From assembly GCA_951799445.1 (NCBI GenBank), contig OX637293.1:8184001-8248000 (forward strand): 64,000 nucleotides of DNA, written 5' to 3'. A model generated the notes under the pieces. It made no database searches. It was given only the letters and a program-made list of their open reading frames with translations, and was not told where the DNA came from. This stretch comes from Pseudisothecium myosuroides. Taxonomy: Eukaryota > Streptophyta > Bryopsida > Hypnales > Lembophyllaceae. Numbering within the stretch: the stretch's first letter is position 1; the number at the start of each line of letters is the position of its first letter. Positions 55,101 to 64,000 of this stretch are shown here, in pieces. A program made the position numbers and the translations under genes.

Positions 55101-58005
55101 TGATTAGGAAGATTGTTGCAGACGAAGAGGATATGAACCAGGTAACCTTGAAGCAGTCATGAGGCGGGTGAATGGGTTACAGGGCGTAATTAGCTTGGTC
55201 CCCGAATGAAAACTCATGTAATTGTTGCCTTCGTGGAAGAATATTGTGTGGTTATGAACAAACTATCATGCTTGGGGATGAAACACCGTCAAGTAGATAG
55301 TTGCACACAATTTAAGCTGATTACAATTTCATCTCCCTCTCTCCGTAGGATTTTTTTCCCACCTCTCTATGGTTCACAATTTTCTTTCACCAAGCCATCT
55401 ACCTATCATGAAAACCTTGAGCGGATGTTAGAGTCAGTGAATGAGTCACTGGTGAATTGAAAGAAAAGAAGCAAGAGCTTGCGAGATTCACTGAACAAAT
55501 CTAAACAAAGCTTGCGAGAAAATGCCATTGCCGACGCGGATTAGGAAGATGGTTGCTCATGGCCAGGATATGGCTTCATCTTACTATCTTCATACGTACA
55601 GTTCCTTTAATTTCCGCCTTTGTAAGATTCACTGACTCCATTCACCAAGCCATCTTCCTATCTTGACACCCACAATTCACTGAGAGTACATGGAATTGAT
55701 GTCCTTCCTATGGGTTGTTGTAGGAGGCATCCACGACGAGGTGTACAAGATTCTTGAACCGTGGGTGAAGCTGGGTAGAGTGAGCATCCAGAACGTGCGC
55801 GAGGCCGAGGTGTACGATGGCTACTACCACCACCAGTTTACCATGGTGAACGACTGCATGCTGCGCGCACACTCCCTTGCCAATTGGACGTTTTTCTTCG
55901 ACATGGACGAGTATTTGTTCGTGAATGAGAGTGCTGCAATGGCCACTGGGAGCTTGGCACAGGTGCTGGAAGTCAGCAAGCAGGCAAATGTTTCACAGAT
56001 TCAGCTGGAGCCAAGCAAGCTGCACTGGGATGCCTGTTTGCAGGATCCCCAGGGCGGTGTGGATAACCGCACCCGGGATGCTGTTAATGCCAAGTAAGCT
56101 TGCTCCCATGTTCTCCCTGTTTGGGTTAACCACTTAGCACTCCAACATCCAAAATCTAGACAATGAACAAAGAGTTTCTAAGAACTCTTTTGACCACAAA
56201 ACTTTGCATTCATCCATAAAAAGCACTTTCTATATGATGAATTTGATGAAATTAAGGTAAATATTATATATTTATAAAGATATAAGCAAAAATATGGGAA
56301 AATTGAAGAAAAGGTTCAGGAGCTAAGGGGTTAATCCTAAAGTGGATACCCTCCTTATTAAATTTGTCAAATTTTCATTGATTTTCTTGTTGGCACTTGA
56401 AAGGAAGTTCCAATGCACCAAAGAATGTGGCATTTGGATACCATATGCAAAAGTTATGAAGGAACAAAGTCTGGTCCTAAAACAATTTCTTACACATAGG
56501 TACATAATTGATTTTGAAGATGTACATAGAATGAAGATGGCGGTTTAGGGTCAGTGGAGCATTTGGAAGGGCCCACCTTAGGCTAGTCAAATTTTCACAT
56601 TTTCTTGTTGGCAAGGGAAAGGAGGTCCCAATGCACCAAAGAACGCAATATTTGGATAGTATATCTAATAGTTACTCGGGGGGGTCACTTAGAGTGTCCA
56701 TTAGAAAACACGTGCGAACAAAACTTTGGACCCCCTATATTATATCCTAAAATTTAAATAAAATGAAAAAAAAAAAATATGACTAGATTTTCCTACTTCA
56801 AAAGTTTATGTTTTGAATTATTGATATTTTTATTTGTTAATGATAATTAGTTACAAATTTTTGAAGTAATTAGATACACTGTACAACTGAAAAATAACTT
56901 TCACACCCCTATATTATATCCTAAAAAATTGTCTAAAAAATGAACAAAAAATTCCTAAAAATAGCTCTCTATTGAAAGTTCATTTTGAGTTGAGTATTGA
57001 TGCAATGGTCATCTAAATGTGATCTCTATAAATATTTGAGTTGAAAAGCATGCCGTTTTAGGCCATTTTCAACCTCTTGTACAAATCATTTCAACTATTA
57101 TTTTAGTTTGAAATTTTGGCAATAGAAACCTATAGTCATTATTAAGCAACCCTCAAAATTTTAAGTTGAAATTATAGTTCATTAGAAACCACTTGTTCGC
57201 ACGTGGTTTGTAGTAAAATACTAGGTGCCCCCCCCCAGAATAGTTATGAAGGGTCAAAGTTGTTTTTGGTAAATGTTCTAAAATTATTTCTTCAACATAC
57301 GTACATAATGATTTTATAGATGTAAACAAAGTGATGATGGTGTTTTTAGGAAGGGTGCAATTTTGGATGTACCTACTCCAAGTGTTGTGAAGTCCGTCTT
57401 TTTTGGATGATGAATAGAGTGCTTCAAGCCAATTTTTGTTCAAATATCTTTTCATTCATCTACAACAATTCTAAGATTGAAATGAGAGATATTTGCATAG
57501 TCCCTTGAATTGGAGGAGTTTGTCTTGATTTGTTGCAAGGAAAACCAAAGTTAGTTTCTTGAGAACCAATGAAAATGGAAAATACATCTATATAGCTAGA
57601 TAGAAAAATGTACCCTAGTTGATGTGAAATGAACGTGTAACATCCATGTGTGACAGGAAGTGGATGATGGAGAAGCTCGTGTTTGTATGGAAGTATAGAT
57701 GGCCCATTGTGCGCGACAAAAAGTACGCCATTCAATCCCGCTCATGTTGGGCTACAGGGGTTCACAAATGTGAGCTTTTGATAGATGGAGGGCACACGCA
57801 AGTCATGGACGAGGCGCAATTTCGATTCTACCACTACCATGACACAGTGGCTACCCGCGAGGAGGTTTGCAAGGAGTTTGCCACTGCAAACTATTTAGTC
57901 ATGGGAGAGGATAGTTACTACATTGATGATACCATGCTAGGGATGGCAGAGGTTGTGAGAGAGTATGAGCAACAAACTATTGGACTGCAACCTTTTATCC
58001 TTTAG
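52196..58005 (+). CDS. GT92 galactan beta-1,4-galactosyltransferase (GALS-like)
   Basis: A Golgi type II membrane glycosyltransferase of family GT92; plant GALS enzymes extend beta-1,4-galactan side chains of rhamnogalacturonan I. Proposed exons: 52196-52399, 53012-53167, 53629-53748, 54446-54689, 55724-56093 and 57657-58005. All have GT-AG borders and phases that join, giving 480 residues, close to the family's usual length. A single hydrophobic segment (about residues 8-25) is the signal anchor. Family motifs are in order: ATIGL..CEWLSQ (exon 2), a VISCTF strand (exon 3), YVYCGSPLYGNLSPQRIREW and the following FGERAYF (exon 4), then GIHDEV, DGYYHHQF, VNDCMLRA and the metal-binding FFFDMDEY with Asp301 and Asp303 (exon 5). 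Exon 6 has KYAIQSRSCWATGVH and a YHYHDT motif. Introns contain at least six repeat insertions. A second ATG lies at codon 7. No frameshift or internal stop is seen. Confidence 0.93.
52428..52640. repeat. Dispersed ~200-bp repeat, copy 3 (GT92 intron 1)
   Basis: Collinear with 30755-30955 (GGGCTGGTCACCATGGACAT, TACCGTGTGAATCATTTGCT) and with 19340-19510 (ATTCCAAGGATGGATATTTG, AGAAAGATTCTTTGTCATCC). It starts about 28 bp after the exon 1 donor, within intron 1. Confidence 0.65.
53295..53488. mobile_element. 194-bp ATGG-type MITE in GT92 intron 2, TSD CTAT
   Basis: The left end ATGGCAAATTTCTTTAAAAT and the right end on the other strand ATGGTGAATTTCATTAAAAT form the inverted repeat. CTAT flanks both sides (53291-53294 and 53489-53492). 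The interior has two ~60-bp subrepeats with AATCTATACC.ATC.TAG, as in 22489-22683 and 49180-49489. Confidence 0.92.
54251..54425 (-). repeat. R repeat, minus orientation (GT92 intron 3)
   Basis: On the minus strand it reads AAAAGTTATGAAGGG.., GTTGGTAAGTGAATGGAGGTT and the motif ..CATTTGGATACCATATGCAA, matching 56336-56574 and 62968-63232. It ends about 20 bp before the exon 4 acceptor, so the acceptor region lies right beside repeat-derived sequence. Confidence 0.65.
54722..54830 (+). mobile_element. Truncated TTAA-family element (GT92 intron 4)
   Basis: TTAA (54718-54721) is followed by CCCCTACTGGTTCATGACTA, TGTTTTCC and CCATTTCTGGTGCAAAGA, matching the left part of 20520-21462. The landmark and right end are missing. 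It begins about 30 bp after the exon 4 donor. Confidence 0.55.
56130..56330. mobile_element. 201-bp TTAA-flanked MITE (GT92 intron 5)
   Basis: TTAA lies at 56126-56129 and 56331-56334. Ends are CCACTTAGCACTCCAAC and, on the other strand, CCCCTTAGCTCCTGAACC. It is far shorter than the other TTAA elements and lacks their landmarks, so it is a separate subfamily with the same target preference. Confidence 0.65.
56336..56574 (+). repeat. R repeat, complete copy (GT92 intron 5)
   Basis: CCTAAAGTGGATACCCTCC at the left is mirrored by CCTAAGGTGGGCCCTTCC on the other strand at the right. The core has GAAAGGAAGTTCCAATGCAC, CATTTGGATACCATATGCAA and AGTTATGAAGGAACAAAGTC. No clear target duplication is seen, so mobility is inferred only from copy number and end symmetry. 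Confidence 0.65.
56575..57390 (+). repeat. R repeat copy split by a hAT-like element
   Basis: The left part (to about 56674) has GGCAAGGGAAAGGAGGTCCC, AATGCACCAAAGAACGCAAT and ATTTGGATAGTATAT. The right part resumes at about 57239 with AGTTATGAAGGGTCAAAGTT and TTTATAGATGTAAACAAAG. Removing the element at 56675-57238 and one 8-bp duplication restores the collinear repeat. Confidence 0.65.
56675..57238. mobile_element. hAT-like non-autonomous element, TSD AATAGTTA
   Basis: Ends CTCGGGGGGGTCACTTAG and, on the other strand, CTGGGGGGGGGCACCTAG form an 18-bp inverted repeat with 4 mismatches. The 8-bp AATAGTTA is duplicated exactly on both sides (56667-56674 and 57239-57246), the hAT duplication length. 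The arms continue with related AACCACTTGTTCGCACGTG-like sequences (CACGTGCGAACAAA at left). The 564-bp element is non-coding and AT-rich inside. Confidence 0.85.
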
Positions 58006-59623
58006 AATAATAAAGGTGCTATAACTTCATACTATTATATTTTGGTAAGCTAATTGCAAGTAGCATGGGCCAAAGATGAACAAGCCTAACAGTTTTAGAC
58101 AATACTTCTATGTGCTGGCAAAGTTGGTCAAAGCATTTGCTTTTCACATTTAGGGGTGACTAATTGGTAAAGGAAAAAGTGAAAATTGTGCCCACATGAT
58201 TTTTAAGAAGCTCATGTTTCAAGGGGTTGTATTGACTTAAGAACTTGTATGAATTTGAATTTTTGACTCTTTGAACTCAATAGGTCATCATTATTTTACA
58301 ACTTGTACTTTCAAGGAATTCTATTGATTAAGGAACTTGTGTGAAACCAAACATATTGATTTCCAACACTAAGTTTATGAGCAAGAGACTTATCCTGCAT
58401 TGCGACAATGTAAGCATATCCATTATGGACTGCAATCCAATTTGGAGCTCTACTTCTAAATCCAATTCAATCCTGTTGCATTCTAATGTAGTTTTTATTG
58501 CATTGAGTATGCAAATGGGACTCAAAGTTTTGGAATTGGAGATGAAAGGATTGGAATTAGGTTGGCAAGTCACCATTTAATGAATTCAATGCACTCACCC
58601 ATGTTGCTCCTACCCATGGTGAAAGGTTCATTCATTGTTTTGATATACAAAAGGAATGCTTTTGGATTTCTATTGGAACCACGAAAGTAAGTAAGAGAGC
58701 CACATTAGAATCCAAAAGGTCAAGATTAGTTCTACAATGGAAAATTGTATGTTTTTGGTTGGCCTACCTACAATACAATGTATCATTTTTTTCCTCCAAA
58801 AACGAGCTTGATAGAAATATATAAGAAATAAACCCTAATTTTTTTTTTTTCAAAATGAAATTTGTGAATTCTATAAATGTATCTAAGGTAGCAACACCCA
58901 TAACCATCAAAATAAGCAATTCAGCATAATTGGAGACACTTTTTTGTAGAAATGATATTTTTTTAGCATTAGCAACTGAAAATCATGAATTTTCAAAAAA
59001 AAAAATAGAATTTTTGGATAAGGCATCTATTTTCTATGAATTTTCAAAATACAACTCCCTAGGGCACCCTAAACCACAGTCTACTAAATCTGCCTTGATT
59101 TTAGCACCAAAATCTAAAAAAATCAGAGCCCACCAACCACAATTAAGCATTGGGCACAGTTTCAAGGTACATTTGAAGACACTTTAAGGGAACTCTACTA
59201 TCAATTATGGGTACACTAACGGTTATGGGTGTTGCTACCTTATGCCCAGTGACCAAAGAGTCCACAATATGGGCTTCCTACCTTAATGATAACGATTGAT
59301 AGCATTTCAACCAACAAACAGGTGCTGTGACGCAGTTCACTTTGAGATGACAAGTCCTTGTGAAGGTGTGGCATTTCTGCCACGCATTCCAATAAATGAT
59401 GCCAAGAAAAAGGTCAGGGTCAGCAAGCAATTGGCATTTGACATCAAATTTGCTCCTATTCTCCTTCCTTCTCAAGTTGACACAACAAATGTCAAGCTAC
59501 CAGAGGTTCTAGTAATTGAAATCATAAGCTTGGACAAATAATGGCAATCAATAGTATTAGCCCCAAACTTCATGAGCAGAATAAATACCGCTAAAGGTTT
59601 AGGTTGAAAAACAGTCATTGGGC
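58006..59623. other. 3' flanks between the convergent GT92 and kinase genes
   Basis: The genes converge here. Part of each side will be 3' untranslated region. A frame at 59296-59541 and a few at 58328-58580 are unlike any known family. No transposon ends were recognised. Confidence 0.45.
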
Positions 59624-62436
59624 TCACTCAATGCGACGATGAATGAGTTGCAAGAGGTGCCGAAAACAGTGCCGATCTTGTTTCACCGTTTTCTCTTGAA
59701 TTTGTTGAAGCTCCTCAATGATCGTTTCAAAGTCAGGTCGTTTCACTGCAAACTCCGTCCAGCACCTGGTGATCAGCTCTTGCATGCCATCCGGGTAATG
59801 AGTCTTGAGGCCAAACTCCGGCCGTTTGTTCTCCTTCGCCACCATGCTCGCGGCCACATACGCGTCCTCAGTAGCGAACGGCGCAGCACCTTCAAACATT
59901 TCATACAATATCATAGCGAAGGAAAACACATCCACTTTGGTATTGTACTGCTGATGGAGAAAGACCTCCGGGGCCATGTAGCGGTAGCTCCCCGTTTCCC
60001 CTGTCAGCGTGTAAGTCTCATGCAGGTTCTTCACTTTGAGGAGCTTGCTCAATCCGAAGTCTCCCACCTTGAGTTCATGGGCTTCGTCAATGATCAGATT
60101 GCGAGGCTTCAAGTCACGGTGGACTATAACAGTTGGTCCTCCGTGAAGGTAAGCCATCCCTTGAGCCATATCCAGAGCAAAAGTCACGGCCAAATCGCAA
60201 GGGACGGGACCTTTCTGAATTAATGCATGCAAGTCCCCACCCGGGAGATACTCGGTCAGGATCATGAGAGGAGACTGGGTGACGACGGCCGCCAGGAATT
60301 GCACGATGTTTGGGTGCCGGAGCTTCACCAGCAACTCCACCTCATTAATGAAGTCCTTGACGACCTCCCGGTTCTTGGGATCATTCACACACGGCAAAAC
60401 AGTACCACTTTAAAATCCTGCAGACAGCTTCACTCCCATTCACCAACAGGGAAAGAGTTGTCAAAAACACCTTGAATATAAAACAAAAGAAAAGTAAAGC
60501 CCACTGCATACAGAACATCACCTCTTCCGAGAGATCCATCCACATTGCAAAAATAAGAAAGTAACACTTGAACAAGTGCACTGGTAGAAACCAAAGAGGT
60601 ATTCTAGAAAACCTAGAGACATTTAAACCCTACCAATTCTATCGCCATTTAATCCCTAAAAGACCTTTGCGTAATGTGCTTTATTGCCTTGTACATGATG
60701 TTTGAGTACTGTGATGATTACTAACACAACACAGAATTTTACAAACATACTCCAATCTACATCTTGTAGCTTGGCTTTACAATGAATATATTGTATGACT
60801 AGCGAACATAACAGAAATAAGATCAAGTATTACGATCAAGCATAAGTGAAGGACGAACTCATGCGACACCATCAGTAAAACAATAGCACATGCTCTTAAG
60901 TTCATTAAACCTACACGCATGTCCAAGCTAGACATGCCATTTGCCCACACGCTTCCCTAAACCTTAAACCAAACACACACCAAGTGTGCACAACGACTCC
61001 TTACAAGAAACGGCCTTGTATGACCAACTTGTACTCTCCAGTCGAGTGTGAATAATTTCAATCGGGTGAAAGCGAAGCAGTTGCTTTAAGAAAAATTAGA
61101 CGTTCATCACTAAATGAATCATAAATTACATGATTCTTGAACCATTTTTCTTGTGTAAAGGTTGAAGACCCAATCATAGCCTGAAGTGTCCAACCATTGA
61201 ACACATTTCGAATTGCTTAGCCATTCGAAACTTGCGGTGCGCGTTCAATGGCAAGCACACAACATAGTGAATCACCAACGTGACAAGGGTTAAGAATACT
61301 TCGAACAGCAATTGCGAATGTTCAGACAGTCATTTCGAGGCTTATCATGGTACAAAACAGACATACGCTGGAGAGAGAAGGTCGAAAATTGGACGTTCAT
61401 CACTAAGTGCATCATAAATTACATGATTTCTTGTGTAAAGGTTGAAGGCTCAATCATAGAATGTGTCAAACACTGAACACATTCGAAAATTGCTAAGCCA
61501 TTCAAAACTTGCGGTGTGCGGTCAGTGGCAAGTACACAACACAGTGAACATGATTCTTGAACCATTTTTCTTGTGTAAAAGGTTGAAGACTCATTACATA
61601 AAGTGTCCAATCACTGAACACATTTCGAATTGCTAAGCCATTCGAAGCTTGAGGTTGTGTAGTCAATAACAAGTCCACAACATAGTGAATCACCAAAGTG
61701 AAAAGGTTTAGGAAAAGTTCGAACAGCAATTGCGAATATTCGAGCAGCCATAGCTCGGACAGCCATTGTTCGGACAGCCATTTCGAGGCTTTTTATGGTA
61801 AGACCACGAGCTCCCCTAACCCTAAACCAAACACACACCAATTGTGCCGACTGACTGCTTGCAGTGGTTCAACCAGCAATTACAAATGTTTTCGACGATT
61901 TTCACAGTAAGAAGAAACAGAAGTACCTTGGAAAGCGACGGCCGAATGGTCTTCACCGCCACCGTCGTCCCCCTCCACTTCGCCTGCCGAATCTCCCCAA
62001 ACGAACCTTTCCCAATGAGCTTCGAATTCTCGAAGCTAATCTCACTCGGATCTACAATCAACCAGTCCCAGCTGTGCGGCGGCGCCACCAGTCCACTGTG
62101 CTCACTCTCCCACCCTTGCTCCACCACCGGTTGCGCACCATACCGCTTCAGCAGCTTCACCATGGGCTTGAACCCTAGCTTCTCCGCATTCGACAGCGGG
62201 GTGTTGTTCCACCGGTCCAGGGGATCCACGAAGGCCCCCGCGCGGAGGAGGAGTTGCGCAGCCATGATGCTGTTGTTGGAGGCGGCAACGTGAAGGGGGG
62301 TGCGCTTGTCGTAATCCCCGGCGTTGAGAAGGGAAGGGCCGTCGGTTTCCTTCCAGAGCTTCTGTAAGGCGTCGACGTCGTCGTTGTGGACGGCCCAGAG
62401 GACTTGCGCCAGGGCTAGACGCTTCGATTCTGCCAT
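59624..62436 (-). CDS. Ankyrin-repeat ILK-like (Raf-like) protein kinase, VIK type
   Basis: A cytosolic or membrane-associated Ser/Thr kinase of the plant integrin-linked-kinase group (C1 Raf-like MAPKKK clade), closest in recalled sequence to VH1-interacting kinase. Proposed exons on the minus strand: 62436-61927 (170 codons) and 60373-59624 (249 codons plus stop), giving 419 residues. Ankyrin repeats span about 8-102 (DYDKRTPLHVAASNN, then RWNNTPLSNAEKLG). The kinase glycine loop is GKGSFGE (142-148), the VAVK lysine is Lys162, the catalytic loop is HRDLKPRN with Asp257, DFG starts at Asp275 and APE is at 304-306, so all catalytic residues are intact. The donor is CCAAG|GTACTT. The acceptor CCCAAG|AAC has a weak pyrimidine tract but keeps family spacing exactly (PSLS, then three residues, then VV.DF). 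The start is the ATG at 62436. The kinase domain after this intron is one uninterrupted exon, unlike the many-exon genes of flowering plants. Confidence 0.93.
60950..61860. repeat. Repeat cluster in kinase intron
   Basis: Three diverged units lie at about 61101-61345, 61394-61548 and 61549-61796. All share ATAAATTACATGATT or CATGATTCTTGAACC, TTCTTGTGTAAA, GGTTGAAG, GAACACATT.CGAA.TTGC and CAAG.ACACAACA. The array is bracketed by a second direct repeat, TAAACCAAACACACACCAA.TGTGC, at about 60966 and 61822. It lies wholly in the 60374-61926 intron. Confidence 0.75.
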
Positions 62437-62486
62437 CTCGAGGGGATCCCAGGAACCCAAAACCTGAATTGCGCAACACTGTTCGA

Positions 62487-62712
62487 AATCCAACCCTCAC
62501 ATACAGAAATTTGAGGAACTTGCGGACAATTCTCCGGTTGTGGGATTTTGATGGGTGACGGAAATCAGATCCGCGCTAGCTCGAGCGAATCCGTAAAACT
62601 CACCACGCAAATTGCTCACCAGTGTCTTCTTGTGCGATCAAAATCCAACCTTCACATACAGAAATTCTTGCGCGATTCTCCTGTTGCGAGATTTTGATGT
62701 GTGACGAAAATG
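62487..62712 (-). repeat. Duplicated ~75-bp block in kinase leader
   Basis: AAATCCAACC.TCACATACAG continuing AAAT, then a GATTCTCC or CAATTCTCC stretch and GATTTTGATG.GTGACG, occurs at 62487-62562 and 62641-62705. It lies 50-280 bp upstream of the start codon, in the leader or core promoter. Confidence 0.75.
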
Positions 62713-62967
62713 AAAAACTCGCTCGCAATTGTGGAAATTGCGAAGATTTGGTGGCCTGGTTCGTGAGAGCGCCAGGGAATTGCTGCTCAATCTGACACAT
62801 TCACGGGGCGCTTGCGCGTCGCAGCAGATTGCCTACCGACACAAGGAGTCTTCGTGTCGACGGTAGTGGGTTTCGTACGTAAACCGAAAACCGCACTCTA
62901 CGAAGCTACCCCAATTTTGACTCTTTTCACACGGTAACACAACCTAAAATGGATCCCGTTAGTAGCT

Positions 62968-63232
62968 CTAAGGTAGGTATCCCAAAACCGCCACTAATTG
63001 CTACTGTGCCTAATTACTACTATTAGACTGTTCAAATTCTCATATATTTTTATTGGCAAGGGAAAGGAGGTTCCAACGCACCAAAGAACGCAACATTTGG
63101 ATACTGTATGCAAAAGTTATGAAGGAACAAAGTTTGGTTCTAAAAGCGTTTCTTTCACACTGATTTTGGAGATGTACACATGCTGAAGATGGTGCTTTAA
63201 GGTCAGTGGCGCATTTGGGAGGCCTACCTTAA
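62968..63232 (+). repeat. R repeat, complete copy upstream of the kinase gene
   Basis: CTAAGGTAGGTATCCC at the left is mirrored by CTTAAGGTAGGCCTCCC on the other strand at the right. The core GGCAAGGGAAAGGAGGTTCC, AACGCACCAAAGAACGCAAC and ATTTGGATACTGTATGCAAA matches the copies in the GT92 introns. It lies about 530 bp upstream of the kinase start codon. Confidence 0.7.
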
Positions 63233-64000
63233 GTGCTCAAACTAAGATTACTTTTGAAAATTTGTAATGAATAATTCAAACCCTTCCAAATATCTATATA
63301 ACTAAGTTAATGTGCCCTGTGCGCTACAGTCAAAATAAAAGTAAAAGTAATTTTCTAATTTTTTAACTCATAAAAAACTTTGAAATTCAATAACTTTTAT
63401 ACTGTACATGAGTTAGAACACCATAAAACAAAGCCCATGCACCCCTCCCTGCAAAGAAAAGAAAAGAAACAAAACAAACATCCTAACTTAAGGTAATGGA
63501 TGAATGGATGGATTGATTCACGTATAACATTCTATTTTCTTTCCATTAACATATTAGATGATTTTCTTAAGTTTCCTCGATGGATAATCGTAATTGGATG
63601 GAATGCACCTTTTACAACATTTGTCATCCAACTAGTGGATAGTTGAGTATTTAGGGATTAAATCATCTAAGATGTTTTTGAGTATTATTAGAAAATTCTA
63701 AAATTTTTTTGGTTGCATTTTGTAGACACAATATGTAGAAACCATAAATTTTTAAAGTGCTAAAAATAGGATTAAGGTAAAATTGATCCCTAGTGCCAAT
63801 TGTTAGTGTTGCATTGAGATTTTAATTGTAGAGTTTGGTTTCACTTGAACCCTATTCCTTCACAATGAAAATGAAATGTGAAGTGTAGAGCATAAAAACG
63901 GGTTACTTTAGTTCCTAAAAGAACTTGCATTCATTTTATTATAATTGTTTCCATAAGTTTATTATTGGAACTATACAAAATAGATAAAGAAAATTTAAGT
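63233..64000. other. AT-rich flank, no recognised feature
   Basis: No gene or element ends were recognised. An AAAGAAAAG-type simple stretch lies near 63455. Confidence 0.5.

Noticed and set aside
55206..55460. 84-codon frame as an additional GT92 exon
   Set aside because: It lies in intron 4; joining exons 4 and 5 directly gives the conserved family sequence with nothing missing.
60374..60397. Kinase exon 2 starting further upstream (reading ..CVNDPK)
   Set aside because: No AG acceptor in a usable frame lies there; the AG at 60375-60374 keeps the family spacing between PSLS and the V-x-DF motif.
62437..62493. N-terminal extension of the kinase from a TTG codon
   Set aside because: The frame is open to 62493 but begins with TTG; the first ATG at 62436 gives the expected N-terminus before the ankyrin repeats.

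Overview
The window is nuclear DNA of a land plant. It carries an SBP-box (SPL) transcription factor gene with a canonical miR156-type target site, a plant GT92 galactan galactosyltransferase gene, and an ankyrin-repeat integrin-linked-kinase-like (Raf-like) gene, all with GT-AG introns. The species cannot be fixed from the sequence. Gene density is very low: three clear genes plus one small candidate in 64 kb. Most of the rest is AT-rich and packed with short non-autonomous DNA transposons. No transposase, reverse transcriptase or other autonomous element protein was recognised.

Layout. 1-14.3 kb: intergenic, with a Stowaway-like MITE (2306-2556), a TTAA-flanked element (2983-3889), a 721-bp element with a 4-bp target duplication (8271-8991) and an almost fully palindromic CACTA-type MITE (11023-11293). 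14.3-18 kb: the SPL gene on +, four coding exons, miR156-type site in the last exon. 19.3-37.2 kb: dense transposon territory with three TTAA elements head to tail sharing single TTAA sites (19603-22352), a 0.95-kb tandem duplication in which one copy holds a 195-bp MITE and the other is the empty site (22353-24488), a transposon inserted into another copy of itself (27988-29671), and further TTAA elements. 37.8 kb: a small TOM6-like reading frame. 38-51 kb: more TTAA elements, a 310-bp MITE and (TA)n tracts. 51.1-51.75 kb: a ~108-bp minisatellite just upstream of the GT92 gene. 52.2-58.0 kb: the GT92 gene on +, six exons, introns full of repeats (including a hAT-like element nested in another repeat). 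59.6-62.4 kb: the ILK-like kinase gene on -, two coding exons around a 1.55-kb intron that contains three diverged repeat units.

The genes do not form a cluster or pathway: SPL acts in phase-change and developmental transcription, the GT92 enzyme in Golgi pectin side-chain synthesis, the kinase in cytosolic signalling and TOM6 in mitochondrial import. What is unusual is the transposon community. At least 14 elements have ends close to CCCCTAAAG next to TTAA, nearly all about 0.8-1.0 kb, most with shared internal landmarks. Two further families create 4-bp target duplications, and one of these is proven by an empty site inside the window. Exon boundaries and target duplications were read by eye; no alignment or database search was run.
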